A DNA stretch of 64,000 nucleotides from Pararhizobium sp. IMCC21322 (GCF_030758295.1 NZ_CP132335.1:3696412-3760411); one strand, 5' to 3'; counted from the first letter of the stretch, positions 42,219-50,853 are shown. Made by a program: numbers and translations. Notes: a model not told the origin generated them from the sequence alone.

Positions 42219-43040
42219 ATGAGCAAACCTTTTTATAAAAAGCCTCACAAAGGCGACCGCAAATCCAGGAGCGCCCCCAAGACCCAAAGCGACAAGTTTC
42301 GCGATATGGAGGGGCCAGTGTGGCTTTATGGATATCATGCTTGTGAAGCAGCGCTCAGAAACAGCAAAAGGCAAATCCGGCAGGCCAGCATCACAAAGAA
42401 TATGGCAGACCGCCTTCAGGCAGAATCAGTGCCCTTGCCGCAGGAGTGGACGGAAGTGCGCCCGAGAGATCTGGATGGTCTGGTCGAACGCGATGCTGTG
42501 CATCAGGGCATTGTGCTCGAAACCGAACCGCTGGATCAGCCAACGCTTGAGGAAGTACGACACCATGATCTGGTCGTTGTGCTGGATCAGGTCACAGACC
42601 CGCATAATGTCGGAGCTATTATCCGCTCGGCCTGTGCCTTGGGTGCAGGTGCTGTGGTGACAACATTGCGCAATGCACCCCATGAAACAGGGCTTCTTGC
42701 AAAAACAGCATCAGGCGCTTTTGAACACGTCCCATATATTCAGGTCACCAATCTGGCTCGCGCTGTTGAGGAAATGCAGGCATTGCAGTTTTCCGCTATA
42801 GGCCTGGACAGTGAAGGACCAATGGATCTGCTTGAGACGACAAAGCGTCAGAACGCGTCCAAAATTGCATTGTTGCTGGGCGCTGAAGGGCGTGGATTGC
42901 GCCGCCTCACCCGCGACCTGTGTGACGATCTTGCCCGGCTTGATATGCCGGGGCCGATCAAAAGCCTGAACGTTTCAAATGCGGCAGCCCTGTCTCTGTT
43001 TGTCTGTCGCCAGTCACTCAACGGGCAAAAATCAGACTAG
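42219..43040 (+). CDS. rlmB: 23S rRNA 2'-O-methyltransferase, TrmH/RlmB family (SPOUT)
   Basis: The 273-residue protein has a basic N-terminal extension, an RNA-binding domain (LYGYHACEAALRNSKRQIRQA) and a C-terminal SPOUT domain. The knot motifs are DPHNVGAIIRSACALGAGAV, LLLGAEGRGLRRL and LDMPGPIKSLNVSNAAALSLF. RlmB methylates G2251 of 23S rRNA in E. coli using S-adenosylmethionine. It faces tRNA-Tyr divergently and ends 38 bases from the convergent tctA. The ribosome binding site is weak. Confidence 0.92.
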   Translation: MSKPFYKKPHKGDRKSRSAPKTQSDKFRDMEGPVWLYGYHACEAALRNSKRQIRQASITKNMADRLQAESVPLPQEWTEVRPRDLDGLVERDAVHQGIVLETEPLDQPTLEEVRHHDLVVVLDQVTDPHNVGAIIRSACALGAGAVVTTLRNAPHETGLLAKTASGAFEHVPYIQVTNLARAVEEMQALQFSAIGLDSEGPMDLLETTKRQNASKIALLLGAEGRGLRRLTRDLCDDLARLDMPGPIKSLNVSNAAALSLFVCRQSLNGQKSD

Positions 43041-43078
43041 GAGCGGCGGACGAGGAGCGGCAGGCTAAGAGCAGTCCT

Positions 43079-44572
43079 CTAAACACGGCGCAACAGCCTG
43101 TTTTTCCAGCCTTTGGGACACAACATCCAGACGATCAGCACCAGATTGATTGCCAAGATCGTTGCGGCAATGGGGCGGTCGATAAAGAAGCTGTAGTCAT
43201 TTCCGGAAATCACCAGCGAACGCCGGAAGTTACTCTCTGCAATCGGCCCCAGAACCATGCCAATCACCATCGGTGCCAGCGGATAATCATAGCGCCGCAG
43301 AACATACCCGATGGCGCCGAATGCCAGCATGACCCAAAGATGAAATGTGGAGCTTTCCAGCGAAAACACGCCGAGCACACATAGCAACGTAATAAACGGC
43401 AGCAGATACTGCTTCTTGAATTTAATGCAGGCGACAAAGAGCGGCGTCAGAAAAATGCCCGCAAAAAACAGAACGACATTGGCCGACATATAAGCCAGAA
43501 AAATTCCGCCCACGACATCCTGATGCTGTTCAAACAAATTTGGACCAGGGAAAAAACCCAATATGATCAGGGCTCCCATCAGCACAGCTGACGTAGCGTC
43601 GCCCGGAATGCCCAATGACAGGGTCGGAATAAGCGATCCACCAACTGTGGCATTGTTGGCCGATTCCGTGGCGACAATGCCGTCTTCAAACCCGGTGCCA
43701 AATTTCTCAGGCGTTTTGGAAGATGACCGGGCAATGGCATAGGCGGTAAAGGATGAAACCACGCCCCCTGCCCCCGGCAATGCTCCCAGGAACGAGCCAA
43801 TGGCCGAGGAGCGGACAAGATTCACCCAGCGACTGAGGACAATCAAAGCAGAATTCAGCGATGGGCGAACCCAGGGCACATCCGGATTGCGTGAAAAGAA
43901 ACCGGCCTTGATCTGAACAATCACTTCGGAGATCGCAAACAGACCAACAACCATAGCAACAATGTGAATGCCGCCGAGAAGCCCATTGACCCCAAAGGTG
44001 AAACGCAAATCATTGGCAAACTGATCATAGCCAATGGTGGAAATCAAAAGACCAAAAGCACCTGTCATGATGCCTTTCGACGTCGCTTCATTGGACACAA
44101 GCGCGATCACCAACAGCCCGGTCAGCGCCAGCGCGAATGTCTCCGGAGGTGCGAATTCCAAAGCAAACCGCGCCAGAAGCGGTGCCAGAAAGATCAGTAC
44201 AATTCCGCCCAGAACACCGCCAAGCGCGGAGGCTGAGATGGCAATGCCAACCGCATCCTTGGCACGCCCTTTTTGCGCCATTGGATAGCCGTCCAGCAAA
44301 GTAGCTGCGGCCAGTGGCGTTCCGGGAATACGCACCAAAATGGCGGAAATCGCTCCGCCACAAGAGCCACCAACATAAATGGCAATGAGCAGCCCCATCC
44401 CCGCCACCGGCTCCATATGAAAGGTAATCGGCAGTAAAAGAATGATGCCCATCAAGGGGCCAAGCCCCGGCAGAACACCAATTAACAGGCCCAGCAAGGT
44501 TCCCACCAGGACTGCGAAAACCGCGTCCATCGTGAAGAATAACTGAATGCCCTGGAAAAGTGGTTCAAGCAT
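43079..44572 (-). CDS. tctA: Tripartite tricarboxylate transporter, large membrane subunit TctA
   Basis: The 497-residue, about 12-helix protein has the family signature GVLPGLGPLMGIILLLPITF near the N-terminus and a second GALPGAGGVVSSFTAYAIARS midway, reflecting the internal duplication of TctA. It forms the inner-membrane permease of a TTT system with TctB and the periplasmic TctC. The genes read tctC-tctB-tctA with 18 bases between tctB and tctA. The solute cannot be deduced; neighbouring genes encode a sulfatase and a LysR regulator. Confidence 0.95.
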   Translation of the reverse strand: MLEPLFQGIQLFFTMDAVFAVLVGTLLGLLIGVLPGLGPLMGIILLLPITFHMEPVAGMGLLIAIYVGGSCGGAISAILVRIPGTPLAAATLLDGYPMAQKGRAKDAVGIAISASALGGVLGGIVLIFLAPLLARFALEFAPPETFALALTGLLVIALVSNEATSKGIMTGAFGLLISTIGYDQFANDLRFTFGVNGLLGGIHIVAMVVGLFAISEVIVQIKAGFFSRNPDVPWVRPSLNSALIVLSRWVNLVRSSAIGSFLGALPGAGGVVSSFTAYAIARSSSKTPEKFGTGFEDGIVATESANNATVGGSLIPTLSLGIPGDATSAVLMGALIILGFFPGPNLFEQHQDVVGGIFLAYMSANVVLFFAGIFLTPLFVACIKFKKQYLLPFITLLCVLGVFSLESSTFHLWVMLAFGAIGYVLRRYDYPLAPMVIGMVLGPIAESNFRRSLVISGNDYSFFIDRPIAATILAINLVLIVWMLCPKGWKNRLLRRV

Positions 44573-44590
44573 CAGTGTCTGTTACCTGCG

Positions 44591-45118
44591 CTAAAACGGA
44601 GCAATTTCAAACACCCCGGCTGGAAGCACGACATTCAACAAACCGCCAAATACGTAGGCCGAAACATAGGATATGCCGACCGACAGACCCAGCAACAAAA
44701 ACACATTGCGCACATTCAAAAGAGCAAACAGACTTGCCAGCAATAAGGGGGTCGCAATGTGATAGCCCAACGGGCGCATGGCAAATATGTATAAAGCCAG
44801 AAACACGAGTGCCACAAAACTGCGTAGCGCCAACCCACGCTCCATTGGCGTTTCGTCTTGTTCGCTGGCTTCGGAACCACTTGCATCCGGATTGGCGCCA
44901 GAAAGCCGGAAAGTCTGTACGATCTGGAAAACGGCCAGAACAATCAGCACGATTGCCAGAACCTCCGGCACGAAAGCAGCATTATACTGCATGCTGCCGC
45001 TTGCTATGTCCTTTTCAACCAGATCCGTGTTGGTTTGCCAGAACACAATCGCAGCAACAACCAGGAAGAATATTGGTGCAATTAAACGTCCCGGACTGAT
45101 AGGAATTCTGGTCATCAT
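44591..45118 (-). CDS. tctB: Tripartite tricarboxylate transporter, small membrane subunit TctB
   Basis: The 175-residue protein has four predicted membrane helices, the TctB size and layout, with a hydrophilic Glu/Asp-rich loop after helix 2 (residues about 75-95). The start is ATG-ATG at 45118. It follows tctC after a strong hairpin at 45151-45188, so it is probably made at lower level than the binding protein. Confidence 0.9.
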   Translation of the reverse strand: MMTRIPISPGRLIAPIFFLVVAAIVFWQTNTDLVEKDIASGSMQYNAAFVPEVLAIVLIVLAVFQIVQTFRLSGANPDASGSEASEQDETPMERGLALRSFVALVFLALYIFAMRPLGYHIATPLLLASLFALLNVRNVFLLLGLSVGISYVSAYVFGGLLNVVLPAGVFEIAPF

Positions 45119-45150
45119 GTGTCCTGTTTGGCGTGCCAGTTAAAACTTTG

Positions 45151-45188
45151 TTGGCCCGCCGCCCAGATTATCTGGTGCGGCGGGCCAA
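45151..45188 (-). terminator. Strong hairpin between tctC and tctB
   Basis: A 12-bp perfect GC-rich stem (TTGGCCCGCCGC with GCGGCGGGCCAA) continues through CCAGA/TCTGG with one bulge to a three-base loop. On the minus strand it is followed by CAAAGTTTTAAC. It begins 16 bases after the tctC stop. It probably stabilises the tctC mRNA and terminates part of the transcripts. Confidence 0.7.
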
Positions 45189-45204
45189 CATTCGGGAGGA
45201 GCCA

Positions 45205-46206
45205 TTAATTCGCGGCTTTGACAGCCTCTTCTTCCCAGGTGATGGCATCCTTGGCCGATTCCAGCTGTGCCCGGGCACTATTACAAACATCACTATACTG
45301 GTCCGGAGAATACTCGGTCAGCACAAAACCGGTTGCTTCGATTTGAGCCCGAACTTCCGGATCATTGATTGTGGCTTCCATCGCGTCACGCAGAACAGCA
45401 ACACGGTCTTCTGGTGTGTCTTTACGAACCAACCACCAGTTCCAGCCCATCGGCGCAAGACCTGAAATGCCCAGATCAATTCCAAAATCCAAGGCTCTGT
45501 CAGCGCCGTCATAGGTCCGCTGCACCGACTCAAGTTCGCTGAGCGTCACAAGAATTTTCAAATTATCCTTGTTGGCATTGTAAACACCCGGATTGACGAC
45601 CAGCCAATCCAGCACACCCGACCGCAGATCTTTCATGCCAAGTTCAATGTCGTCATAGGGAACCGGACGAGAGACCAGATCAAGTGTTTGCAGCACTTTG
45701 GCTGAAACCATGTGCGGCAGCGACAATCCGTTGCCATTGTAGGCTGTTTTGCCAGGGTTCGCCTTCAGATATTCTATGAAGGTCGGAAAATCGGTGAACC
45801 GCTCCTCAGTGGGGCTGATTGCAATCGCAAAGGCGTTGGACGTGGCCGACCACAAAGGTGTGAAATCATCACATCCCCAGTCTGCCCGCCCGAACATTGG
45901 TGAAATCACCAATGGCGCAACATAGCCATCAAAAATCGTATAGCCGTCTGCCGGGGCTGCCAATGCGGTGTTGAACGCTTTCACGCCGCCAGCGCCTGGT
46001 GTTGCCACCACGGGTAATGGTTGGCCAAGACGCTCTGACATGCCTTCGGCAATCATCTGGCTCACACCATGCGCAGCGGTGCCAGGTGCCCATGGAAAGA
46101 TGTTCTGGATTTTACGTTCCGGAAATTCCGCAAATGCTGCGCTTCCCGCAAGTACGACTGCGGCGATGGTCGCCACACCCAGTGAGAATTTGGATTTAAG
46201 TGTCAT
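45205..46206 (-). CDS. tctC: Tripartite tricarboxylate transporter solute-binding protein TctC
   Basis: Starting at ATG 46206, six bases after AAGGAGGA, the 333-residue protein has a signal peptide (MTLKSKFSLGVATIAAVVLA...AFA, cleavage near residue 26). A mature TctC/Bug fold follows: FPERKIQNIFPWAPGTAAHG replaces the usual PxGGxxD segment, and PLPVVATPGAGGVKAFNTAL and LKANPGKTAYNGNG come next. It should bind a carboxylated solute in the periplasm. The gene is 38 bases after the sulfatase. Confidence 0.93.
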   Translation of the reverse strand: MTLKSKFSLGVATIAAVVLAGSAAFAEFPERKIQNIFPWAPGTAAHGVSQMIAEGMSERLGQPLPVVATPGAGGVKAFNTALAAPADGYTIFDGYVAPLVISPMFGRADWGCDDFTPLWSATSNAFAIAISPTEERFTDFPTFIEYLKANPGKTAYNGNGLSLPHMVSAKVLQTLDLVSRPVPYDDIELGMKDLRSGVLDWLVVNPGVYNANKDNLKILVTLSELESVQRTYDGADRALDFGIDLGISGLAPMGWNWWLVRKDTPEDRVAVLRDAMEATINDPEVRAQIEATGFVLTEYSPDQYSDVCNSARAQLESAKDAITWEEEAVKAAN

Positions 46207-46244
46207 ATCTTCCTCCTTTAGATTTTCTGTCATGTCATTATTCG

Positions 46245-47786
46245 TTAAGCGCCAGCGGACGCCGCTGTTTCCACCCGTGCGTCAAGGCCGTACCAGCCAT
46301 AGGCTTCTTGCGGTGTGTCGAGCTCTGCCAGGTGTTTCATCATCGCGGCATACAATCTGGTCTCGACAGTTTGGTCGCGAATTTTGGTTTTCTGATCTGG
46401 ATCAGACGCCAGATCATAAAGGGCAAATTCCGCCTCATCGAAGCCCAGCCCGTCATTCATGGGCACGCGTTTTGCGTCTTTCTGAGCTTCTATCTTCAGA
46501 AGCGGGAGCCCCTTGGTGAAGTCAAAACCGGCAGATAATTCTGCTGTCTTCAGTTCCTTGTTCGTGAAGGGTGCCGTCATGTGCTGAGGGTTGAGCGTAT
46601 ATTCATACAGCCCGTCTGCTGTCGTATCCGGCGGATAGTGGAACATCACATATCGACCATCGGTCACACCAATAGCCCCGCCAAATATACCGAACAGAAC
46701 TTCGCGGTCCTGTGGCGCGGAGCCCATAAGGTCCAGCAATGATGTGCCAAGCGTTTCAGGCGGCTTTTCAAGCCTGAAGCAATCCAGAATGGTCGGCATG
46801 ATGTCAGGTGTCTGCGTCAGCTGACTGCACCGTGTTCCGGCCTTATCCGCATGATCTGGATGATAGAACATCATCGGGATGTGAGCGATTTCCTCATAGT
46901 AAGGCATCCGGCATTTGCCCCACCATTGATGCTCTGACAGTAGAAACCCGTGATCCGTGCTCATGATCAGGGCTGTATCCTTCCACAAATCATGCGCGTC
47001 GAAATAGTCCAGCAGTTTACCGAAATAGGCGTCACACATCCGCACCAGAGCCGCATAGCTGGCGCGTATTTCGGCTATTTCGGAATCGCTTTCATCAACC
47101 GGTGCGTATGAGGGCCAGTTCAGGACACCGCCGTCATGGTCGCTGTCTCCTGCCCGGCGATATTTTTCCGGTGCATGGAATGGCTCATGTGGATCAAAGG
47201 TTTCGATCTGCAAAAACCAGTCATCTGCGTCCCGGTTATGGTCCAGAAACTCAAATGCGGATTCAAAACATTTTGGTCCGGGAAGCTCTTCCTCTTTCTG
47301 CATGAACTCAAGATTGACCGCGTGGCGGTTCTTCCATGAGTTGCGATCAAAATTATAGTGCTTCGGGTTAAAGGTGCGCTTGAACTTGTCGGTCGGCGGA
47401 TCAAGCAAAACCTTCCAGGAATCATATTCCTGCCCGCGGATCATGTCCCACGAACTGTAGCGTGTGTGGTAGCCTGCACCACCATCTTCAAAATAGTGAT
47501 AGTGATCGGTGATTAACCGGGAATGCGTCCCTGATTGATCCAGCATTTGGGCAAAGGAATTGTCGTAGGGCTCAAGAGGTCCCCAACTGCGATGCATCAT
47601 ACTCAAACGCCCGGAGTGCAAATCCCGCCTTGCTGGCATGCATGGAAGGCTGCCAACATAGTGTTTGTCAAAGGTCACAGACCGTTTGGCAAAACGCTCG
47701 AAGTTTGGCGTGTCACTTTTTGGACCGCCATAGCTTTCCAAAGCCAGACGGTTGAGTGAATCGAACATTACGAAAACAAATTTCAA
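46245..47786 (-). CDS. Formylglycine-dependent sulfatase (alkaline-phosphatase superfamily)
   Basis: The 513-residue protein has the sulfatase maturation motif C49-M-P-A-R53, in which Cys is converted to formylglycine, an N-terminal metal Asp in VMFDSLNR (D9), a second metal site STDHGFLLSEH and the HEPFHAPEKY segment. It lacks a signal peptide, so it is probably cytoplasmic. The start is TTG 47786 with GGGGAGG eight bases upstream; the first ATG would cut off the first strand. It leads the tct operon. Phosphonate- or phosphodiester-hydrolase activity is an alternative within this superfamily. No formylglycine-generating enzyme is in the window. Confidence 0.88.
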   Translation of the reverse strand: MKFVFVMFDSLNRLALESYGGPKSDTPNFERFAKRSVTFDKHYVGSLPCMPARRDLHSGRLSMMHRSWGPLEPYDNSFAQMLDQSGTHSRLITDHYHYFEDGGAGYHTRYSSWDMIRGQEYDSWKVLLDPPTDKFKRTFNPKHYNFDRNSWKNRHAVNLEFMQKEEELPGPKCFESAFEFLDHNRDADDWFLQIETFDPHEPFHAPEKYRRAGDSDHDGGVLNWPSYAPVDESDSEIAEIRASYAALVRMCDAYFGKLLDYFDAHDLWKDTALIMSTDHGFLLSEHQWWGKCRMPYYEEIAHIPMMFYHPDHADKAGTRCSQLTQTPDIMPTILDCFRLEKPPETLGTSLLDLMGSAPQDREVLFGIFGGAIGVTDGRYVMFHYPPDTTADGLYEYTLNPQHMTAPFTNKELKTAELSAGFDFTKGLPLLKIEAQKDAKRVPMNDGLGFDEAEFALYDLASDPDQKTKIRDQTVETRLYAAMMKHLAELDTPQEAYGWYGLDARVETAASAGA

Positions 47787-47886
47787 ACGCTCCTGCCTCC
47801 CCTAGTCCAGAACAACGGTTTTGACCGCTTTTTTGAAAGTTAGGCGGATTTAGCAAGAACTTCCAATAGCAATAAATGCAGAAGCC

Positions 47887-48825
47887 ATGACAAAATATCA
47901 TGACTCTTCATTCCTGTGGTGGCATGGTGCCGGCATGCAGTTTCTTTTCTCCAGACGATTTCAGCATTTTCGATCCACTTATGATGCCGGCAATCTGCGA
48001 ATTGCCGCAGAACAAGCTGGCGTGTCTCAACCCGCCCTTTCCAAAAGCATCAAGGATCTGGAGAATCATATGTCGGCCAGATTGTTTGAACGTACGTCTC
48101 GTGGGGTCATTCCAACCAAGGCGGGGCGAATCCTGAATCGTCACCTGCTGAATATGGAGCAGCAGGCAAGATACGCCGAAATCGAGGTGGGAGGATTGTT
48201 ACAAGGGCGCGGCGGCAGCATTCGGCTTGGCGCCGGATTGGTCTGGGCTCAAAGCCTTGTGCCACATGCACTGGCCGAATTTCACCAGCAATTCCCGAAT
48301 GTCCGGCTTGAGGTTTCCAATGCCATCTCAAACATACTGGTGCCGATGCTCATTCAGGGCACATTGGATCTGATTGTCTGTGAATTGACCGAAACCAAAC
48401 TGCCAGATGAGTTTCAAATCGGAGCGTCATGGACCACAAGACGATGCCCGTGGGTACGGTCGGGCCATCCGCTCACCCAAAAACCCGAAATCAGTTGGCA
48501 GGAATTGGCCGAATTTGGCTGGGTCGGCCATGCGTCTGACAGGAATTTGAAGGAAAAAATTGCATCAAAGTATCGCCAGATTGGCTGCGCGCCGCCACAG
48601 ATCGTCATGGAAACCTCTTCTCTCTCCTCCATGATGCAGATCATAAGCGAGACGGATCTCGTGGCGGTTCTGGCCGATCAACTGGAGGGCGACGCCCTGT
48701 CCCGTGATCTGGTACGCCTGCCAATTTCTGAAGATAGCTGGAACATGGAAAGCGCCGTCATGTTTCGATCGGAAGTGAGTGACATCAAACCATTTCGCTG
48801 GCTGATTGACGAATTAAGCCAGTAG
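47887..48825 (+). CDS. LysR-family transcriptional regulator
   Basis: The 312-residue protein has the winged helix-turn-helix (FQHFRSTYDAGNLRIAAEQA then VSQPALSKSIKDLENHM) and a periplasmic-binding-protein-like effector domain from about residue 110. It may start at 47887 or, with a more typical N-terminus, at ATG 47935 (MQFLFSRRFQ); neither has a strong ribosome binding site. It diverges from the sulfatase-tct operon across 100 bases and is the likely regulator of that operon. A CGGTTTTGACCG element at 47816-47827 lies between them. Confidence 0.92.
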   Translation: MTKYHDSSFLWWHGAGMQFLFSRRFQHFRSTYDAGNLRIAAEQAGVSQPALSKSIKDLENHMSARLFERTSRGVIPTKAGRILNRHLLNMEQQARYAEIEVGGLLQGRGGSIRLGAGLVWAQSLVPHALAEFHQQFPNVRLEVSNAISNILVPMLIQGTLDLIVCELTETKLPDEFQIGASWTTRRCPWVRSGHPLTQKPEISWQELAEFGWVGHASDRNLKEKIASKYRQIGCAPPQIVMETSSLSSMMQIISETDLVAVLADQLEGDALSRDLVRLPISEDSWNMESAVMFRSEVSDIKPFRWLIDELSQ

Positions 48826-49035
48826 TCCCGGATGACGCCTCGTACAGAAATCACCAGGCTTGCCATCTCCGCAGGATCTTCGTGCTTGAGAAATGCGCGA
48901 ACCTGCAATGCCCCGTCGACAGATGTTTTGCGCTCGTTGCGATACATATGCAGAAAGTTTTCGAAGAATATGCTGTCAAATGGTTGTGGAGTTTCCTAAA
49001 GTCTCGCCGGTTATAAGAGCCCCCGGAGACTTAAA
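48826..49035. other. Gap between lysR and the VOC gene, possible gene remnant
   Basis: On the minus strand a frame opens after a TAG near 48999 and reads ETPQPFDSIFFENFLHMYRN and AFLKHEDPAEMASLVISVRG before running into the lysR 3' end. Its composition looks protein-like, reminiscent of a TetR C-terminal domain, but there is no start or ribosome binding site. It may be a decayed gene end. Confidence 0.25.
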
Positions 49036-49431
49036 ATGCTTGTTTCTTCCCTTGACCATGTAAACATCAGAACGGGCAAATTGCAGCCCATGATTGACTG
49101 GTACACGAAGTTCCTGGGCCTGAAAAACGGGCCTCGTCCTGATTTCGGTTTCCCCGGTGCATGGATGTATCTGGGCGACCTTCCCATTGTGCATATGGTT
49201 GTTGTGGAAGGTGATGGCGGTGCCGGATCGGAACAGGAACTGAAGCTGGAACACTTCGCGTTTCGGGGGAACTCCTGGGCGGAATTCAAAAACCTACTGG
49301 AGACCAACGGCGCGCCGTACAAGCTTGTAACGATAGAAGAAGTTGATATTCTACAGTGCAATATTTGGGATCCTGACCAGAACCACATTCATGTTGACTT
49401 TGCGCTCTCTGAATCCGGAGCCGTCACATAA
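49036..49431 (+). CDS. VOC-superfamily (glyoxalase/dioxygenase fold) protein
   Basis: The 131-residue protein has two beta-alpha-beta-beta-beta modules. It starts LDHVNIRTGKLQPMIDWYTK with a metal-type His, has a central His in ELKLEHFAFRG, and ends CNIWDPDQNHIHVDF, the position of the last metal ligand. GGAG lies eight bases before the ATG. The reaction is unknown; lyase, dioxygenase and resistance proteins share the fold. It stands alone downstream of lysR, and a role in using the TTT substrate is only speculation. Confidence 0.85.
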   Translation: MLVSSLDHVNIRTGKLQPMIDWYTKFLGLKNGPRPDFGFPGAWMYLGDLPIVHMVVVEGDGGAGSEQELKLEHFAFRGNSWAEFKNLLETNGAPYKLVTIEEVDILQCNIWDPDQNHIHVDFALSESGAVT

Positions 49432-49458
49432 GGCGCACGCAGGTAGGCTCAGACCGCC

Positions 49459-49482
49459 AGGACAGCGTCACAACGCTGTCTT
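49459..49482. terminator. Bidirectional terminator between convergent genes
   Basis: An 8-bp stem GACAGCGT/ACGCTGTC with a CACA loop, extended by A-T and G-T pairs, is followed by TTGTT on the plus strand. It sits between the VOC gene (+) and the HPt gene (-). Confidence 0.5.
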
Positions 49483-49484
49483 GT

Positions 49485-50054
49485 TCAGGATGCTTTCAAT
49501 TGTTGTGCCTTGGTGGTTGCAACAATGGTCTGTGTGATGCTGGTCAATTCTTCGCAAAGTTTTGATGCCAGACTGTCCGCGCCGGATTCCGCACCTTCAC
49601 GGTGCATTGCAGCAATTGCATTGATGTGCTGCTCTATCAAAATCGGCGGAGCGCTGGCCAGGGTTTCATCATCTTCAAAAATCATGCAGAGGCTGGCCGC
49701 AACAGTCGCGACATAGGGACTGCCAAATGTTCCTGCCTGCCCTTTCAGATCGTGCGCTGCTCGAAACAGGGGCGCAGCAATTTCCGGGTCCATAAGGCCC
49801 TCAGAACCTGCCTCCTCAATGAGATCCGTCCATGCTTTCTGAAGTCGGGCAATATCCTTCGCCATCCATTCTGCGAACTGAGGCTCGAGCTTTTTCAACT
49901 CGCGCTCGGCCCGCGCGACCGGGTCTTCAATTGGCTTGCCATGCTCCTGACGCAGAGGTTTGACCTTGTCCTTAAGCTTGTTGGGTGGCTCAATAATCTC
50001 GTGAGCAGATTTTCCGGAACCCATTTGGCGGGACGGCACATTTGTATCTGTCAT
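49485..50054 (-). CDS. HPt-domain phosphotransfer protein
   Basis: The 189-residue protein has a disordered polar N-terminus of about 55 residues and then a four-helix HPt domain with the phosphorylatable His at residue 101 in AAHDLKGQAGTFG. Such proteins relay phosphate between a hybrid kinase and a response regulator. It begins one base after the receiver gene stop, so the two are co-transcribed and are likely partners. No kinase gene is nearby. Start ATG 50054. Confidence 0.87.
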   Translation of the reverse strand: MTDTNVPSRQMGSGKSAHEIIEPPNKLKDKVKPLRQEHGKPIEDPVARAERELKKLEPQFAEWMAKDIARLQKAWTDLIEEAGSEGLMDPEIAAPLFRAAHDLKGQAGTFGSPYVATVAASLCMIFEDDETLASAPPILIEQHINAIAAMHREGAESGADSLASKLCEELTSITQTIVATTKAQQLKAS

Positions 50055-50055
50055 A

Positions 50056-50616
50056 TTATGCTACCGATTTCTCGCTTCGGGGTTCAATTATACTGTTTAC
50101 TTTAGTCACTTTATGTTCGCTTTCACCCTTGCCCCTGCGTTCTTCCGCATCCTGAGCCAAACTGCCAACAATACGTCTGCGGTCTGGACCAAAAAAAGTT
50201 CCGGTCCGAATAAAAGCTCTGGGTGAGACAACTGAGACAACGATGCGTTGATAGAGCGCATTGGCCGAAATCGGCTTACAGACAAACTCTGTGACACCAG
50301 CATCCCGTGCTTCTATGACGCGTTTTTTATCGGAATGGCCGGTGATCATGATAATCGGCGCATAAGGGTAATGGCTGGATTCAGTATCACGCATCATGCG
50401 TGTCAGTTCCACACCGTTGAAGACGGGCATAGCCCAATCAACAATAACAAAGTCCGGAGCGCTGGATTGAAACAACTCAAACCCCTCGGCACCGTCTTCT
50501 GCTTCGATAACTTCACGGACGCCAAATCCCTGAAGCAGCATCCGAACAACGCGCCGAATATGCGCGTTGTCGTCAACAATCAGGCACCGTAGCGCTGTCA
50601 GATCAACCGGTTTCAT
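50056..50616 (-). CDS. Single-receiver response regulator
   Basis: The 186-residue protein has a complete receiver domain: acidic pair D15-D16, phosphoacceptor D60 in VIVDWAMP, T92 and K114 in VCKPIS. The 60-residue C-terminal tail (PRAFIRTGTFFGPDRRRIVG) carries no DNA-binding domain. The FGPDRRR tail is recurrent in alphaproteobacterial receivers, but its function is not known to me. The gene pairs with the HPt gene downstream and diverges from glpD. Confidence 0.9.
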   Translation of the reverse strand: MKPVDLTALRCLIVDDNAHIRRVVRMLLQGFGVREVIEAEDGAEGFELFQSSAPDFVIVDWAMPVFNGVELTRMMRDTESSHYPYAPIIMITGHSDKKRVIEARDAGVTEFVCKPISANALYQRIVVSVVSPRAFIRTGTFFGPDRRRIVGSLAQDAEERRGKGESEHKVTKVNSIIEPRSEKSVA

Positions 50617-50853
50617 TCATAAAGGGACTTTCATTCCCCGTTGTTCAACGGAAGATAGAAATACGTCAACAGGTATTAACAGTCCGTTAGACGCGTCTGA
50701 ATCTGGCGCTACAAACAGCGGATAACTTAAGGTTTTCGCATCCGATTATACAACTGCTTCAGGATAGAGCCCAGTGAAAGCGCTTTCGATTTTCTTCGTT
50801 TGACACTCATATAGCTTCGATTTATGACGAGCATAGTATGGAGAAACCGTTTC
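50617..50853. other. Divergent regulatory region between response regulator and glpD
   Basis: The 237-base stretch contains the glpD promoter at 50800-50828 and a perfect palindrome GAAAGCGCTTTC at 50776-50787, just upstream of the -35 box, a plausible regulator site. No ORF here is credible. Confidence 0.5.
50800..50828 (+). promoter_or_regulatory. Candidate glpD promoter
   Basis: A perfect -35 TTGACA (50800-50805) is followed after 17 bases by TATGAC (50823-50828). Transcription would start near 50835, which rules out the ATG at 50824 and supports 50854 as the glpD start. Confidence 0.6.

Noticed and set aside
50824-50853. glpD start at ATG 50824
   Set aside because: No ribosome binding site, and it would overlap the -10 box of the predicted promoter.
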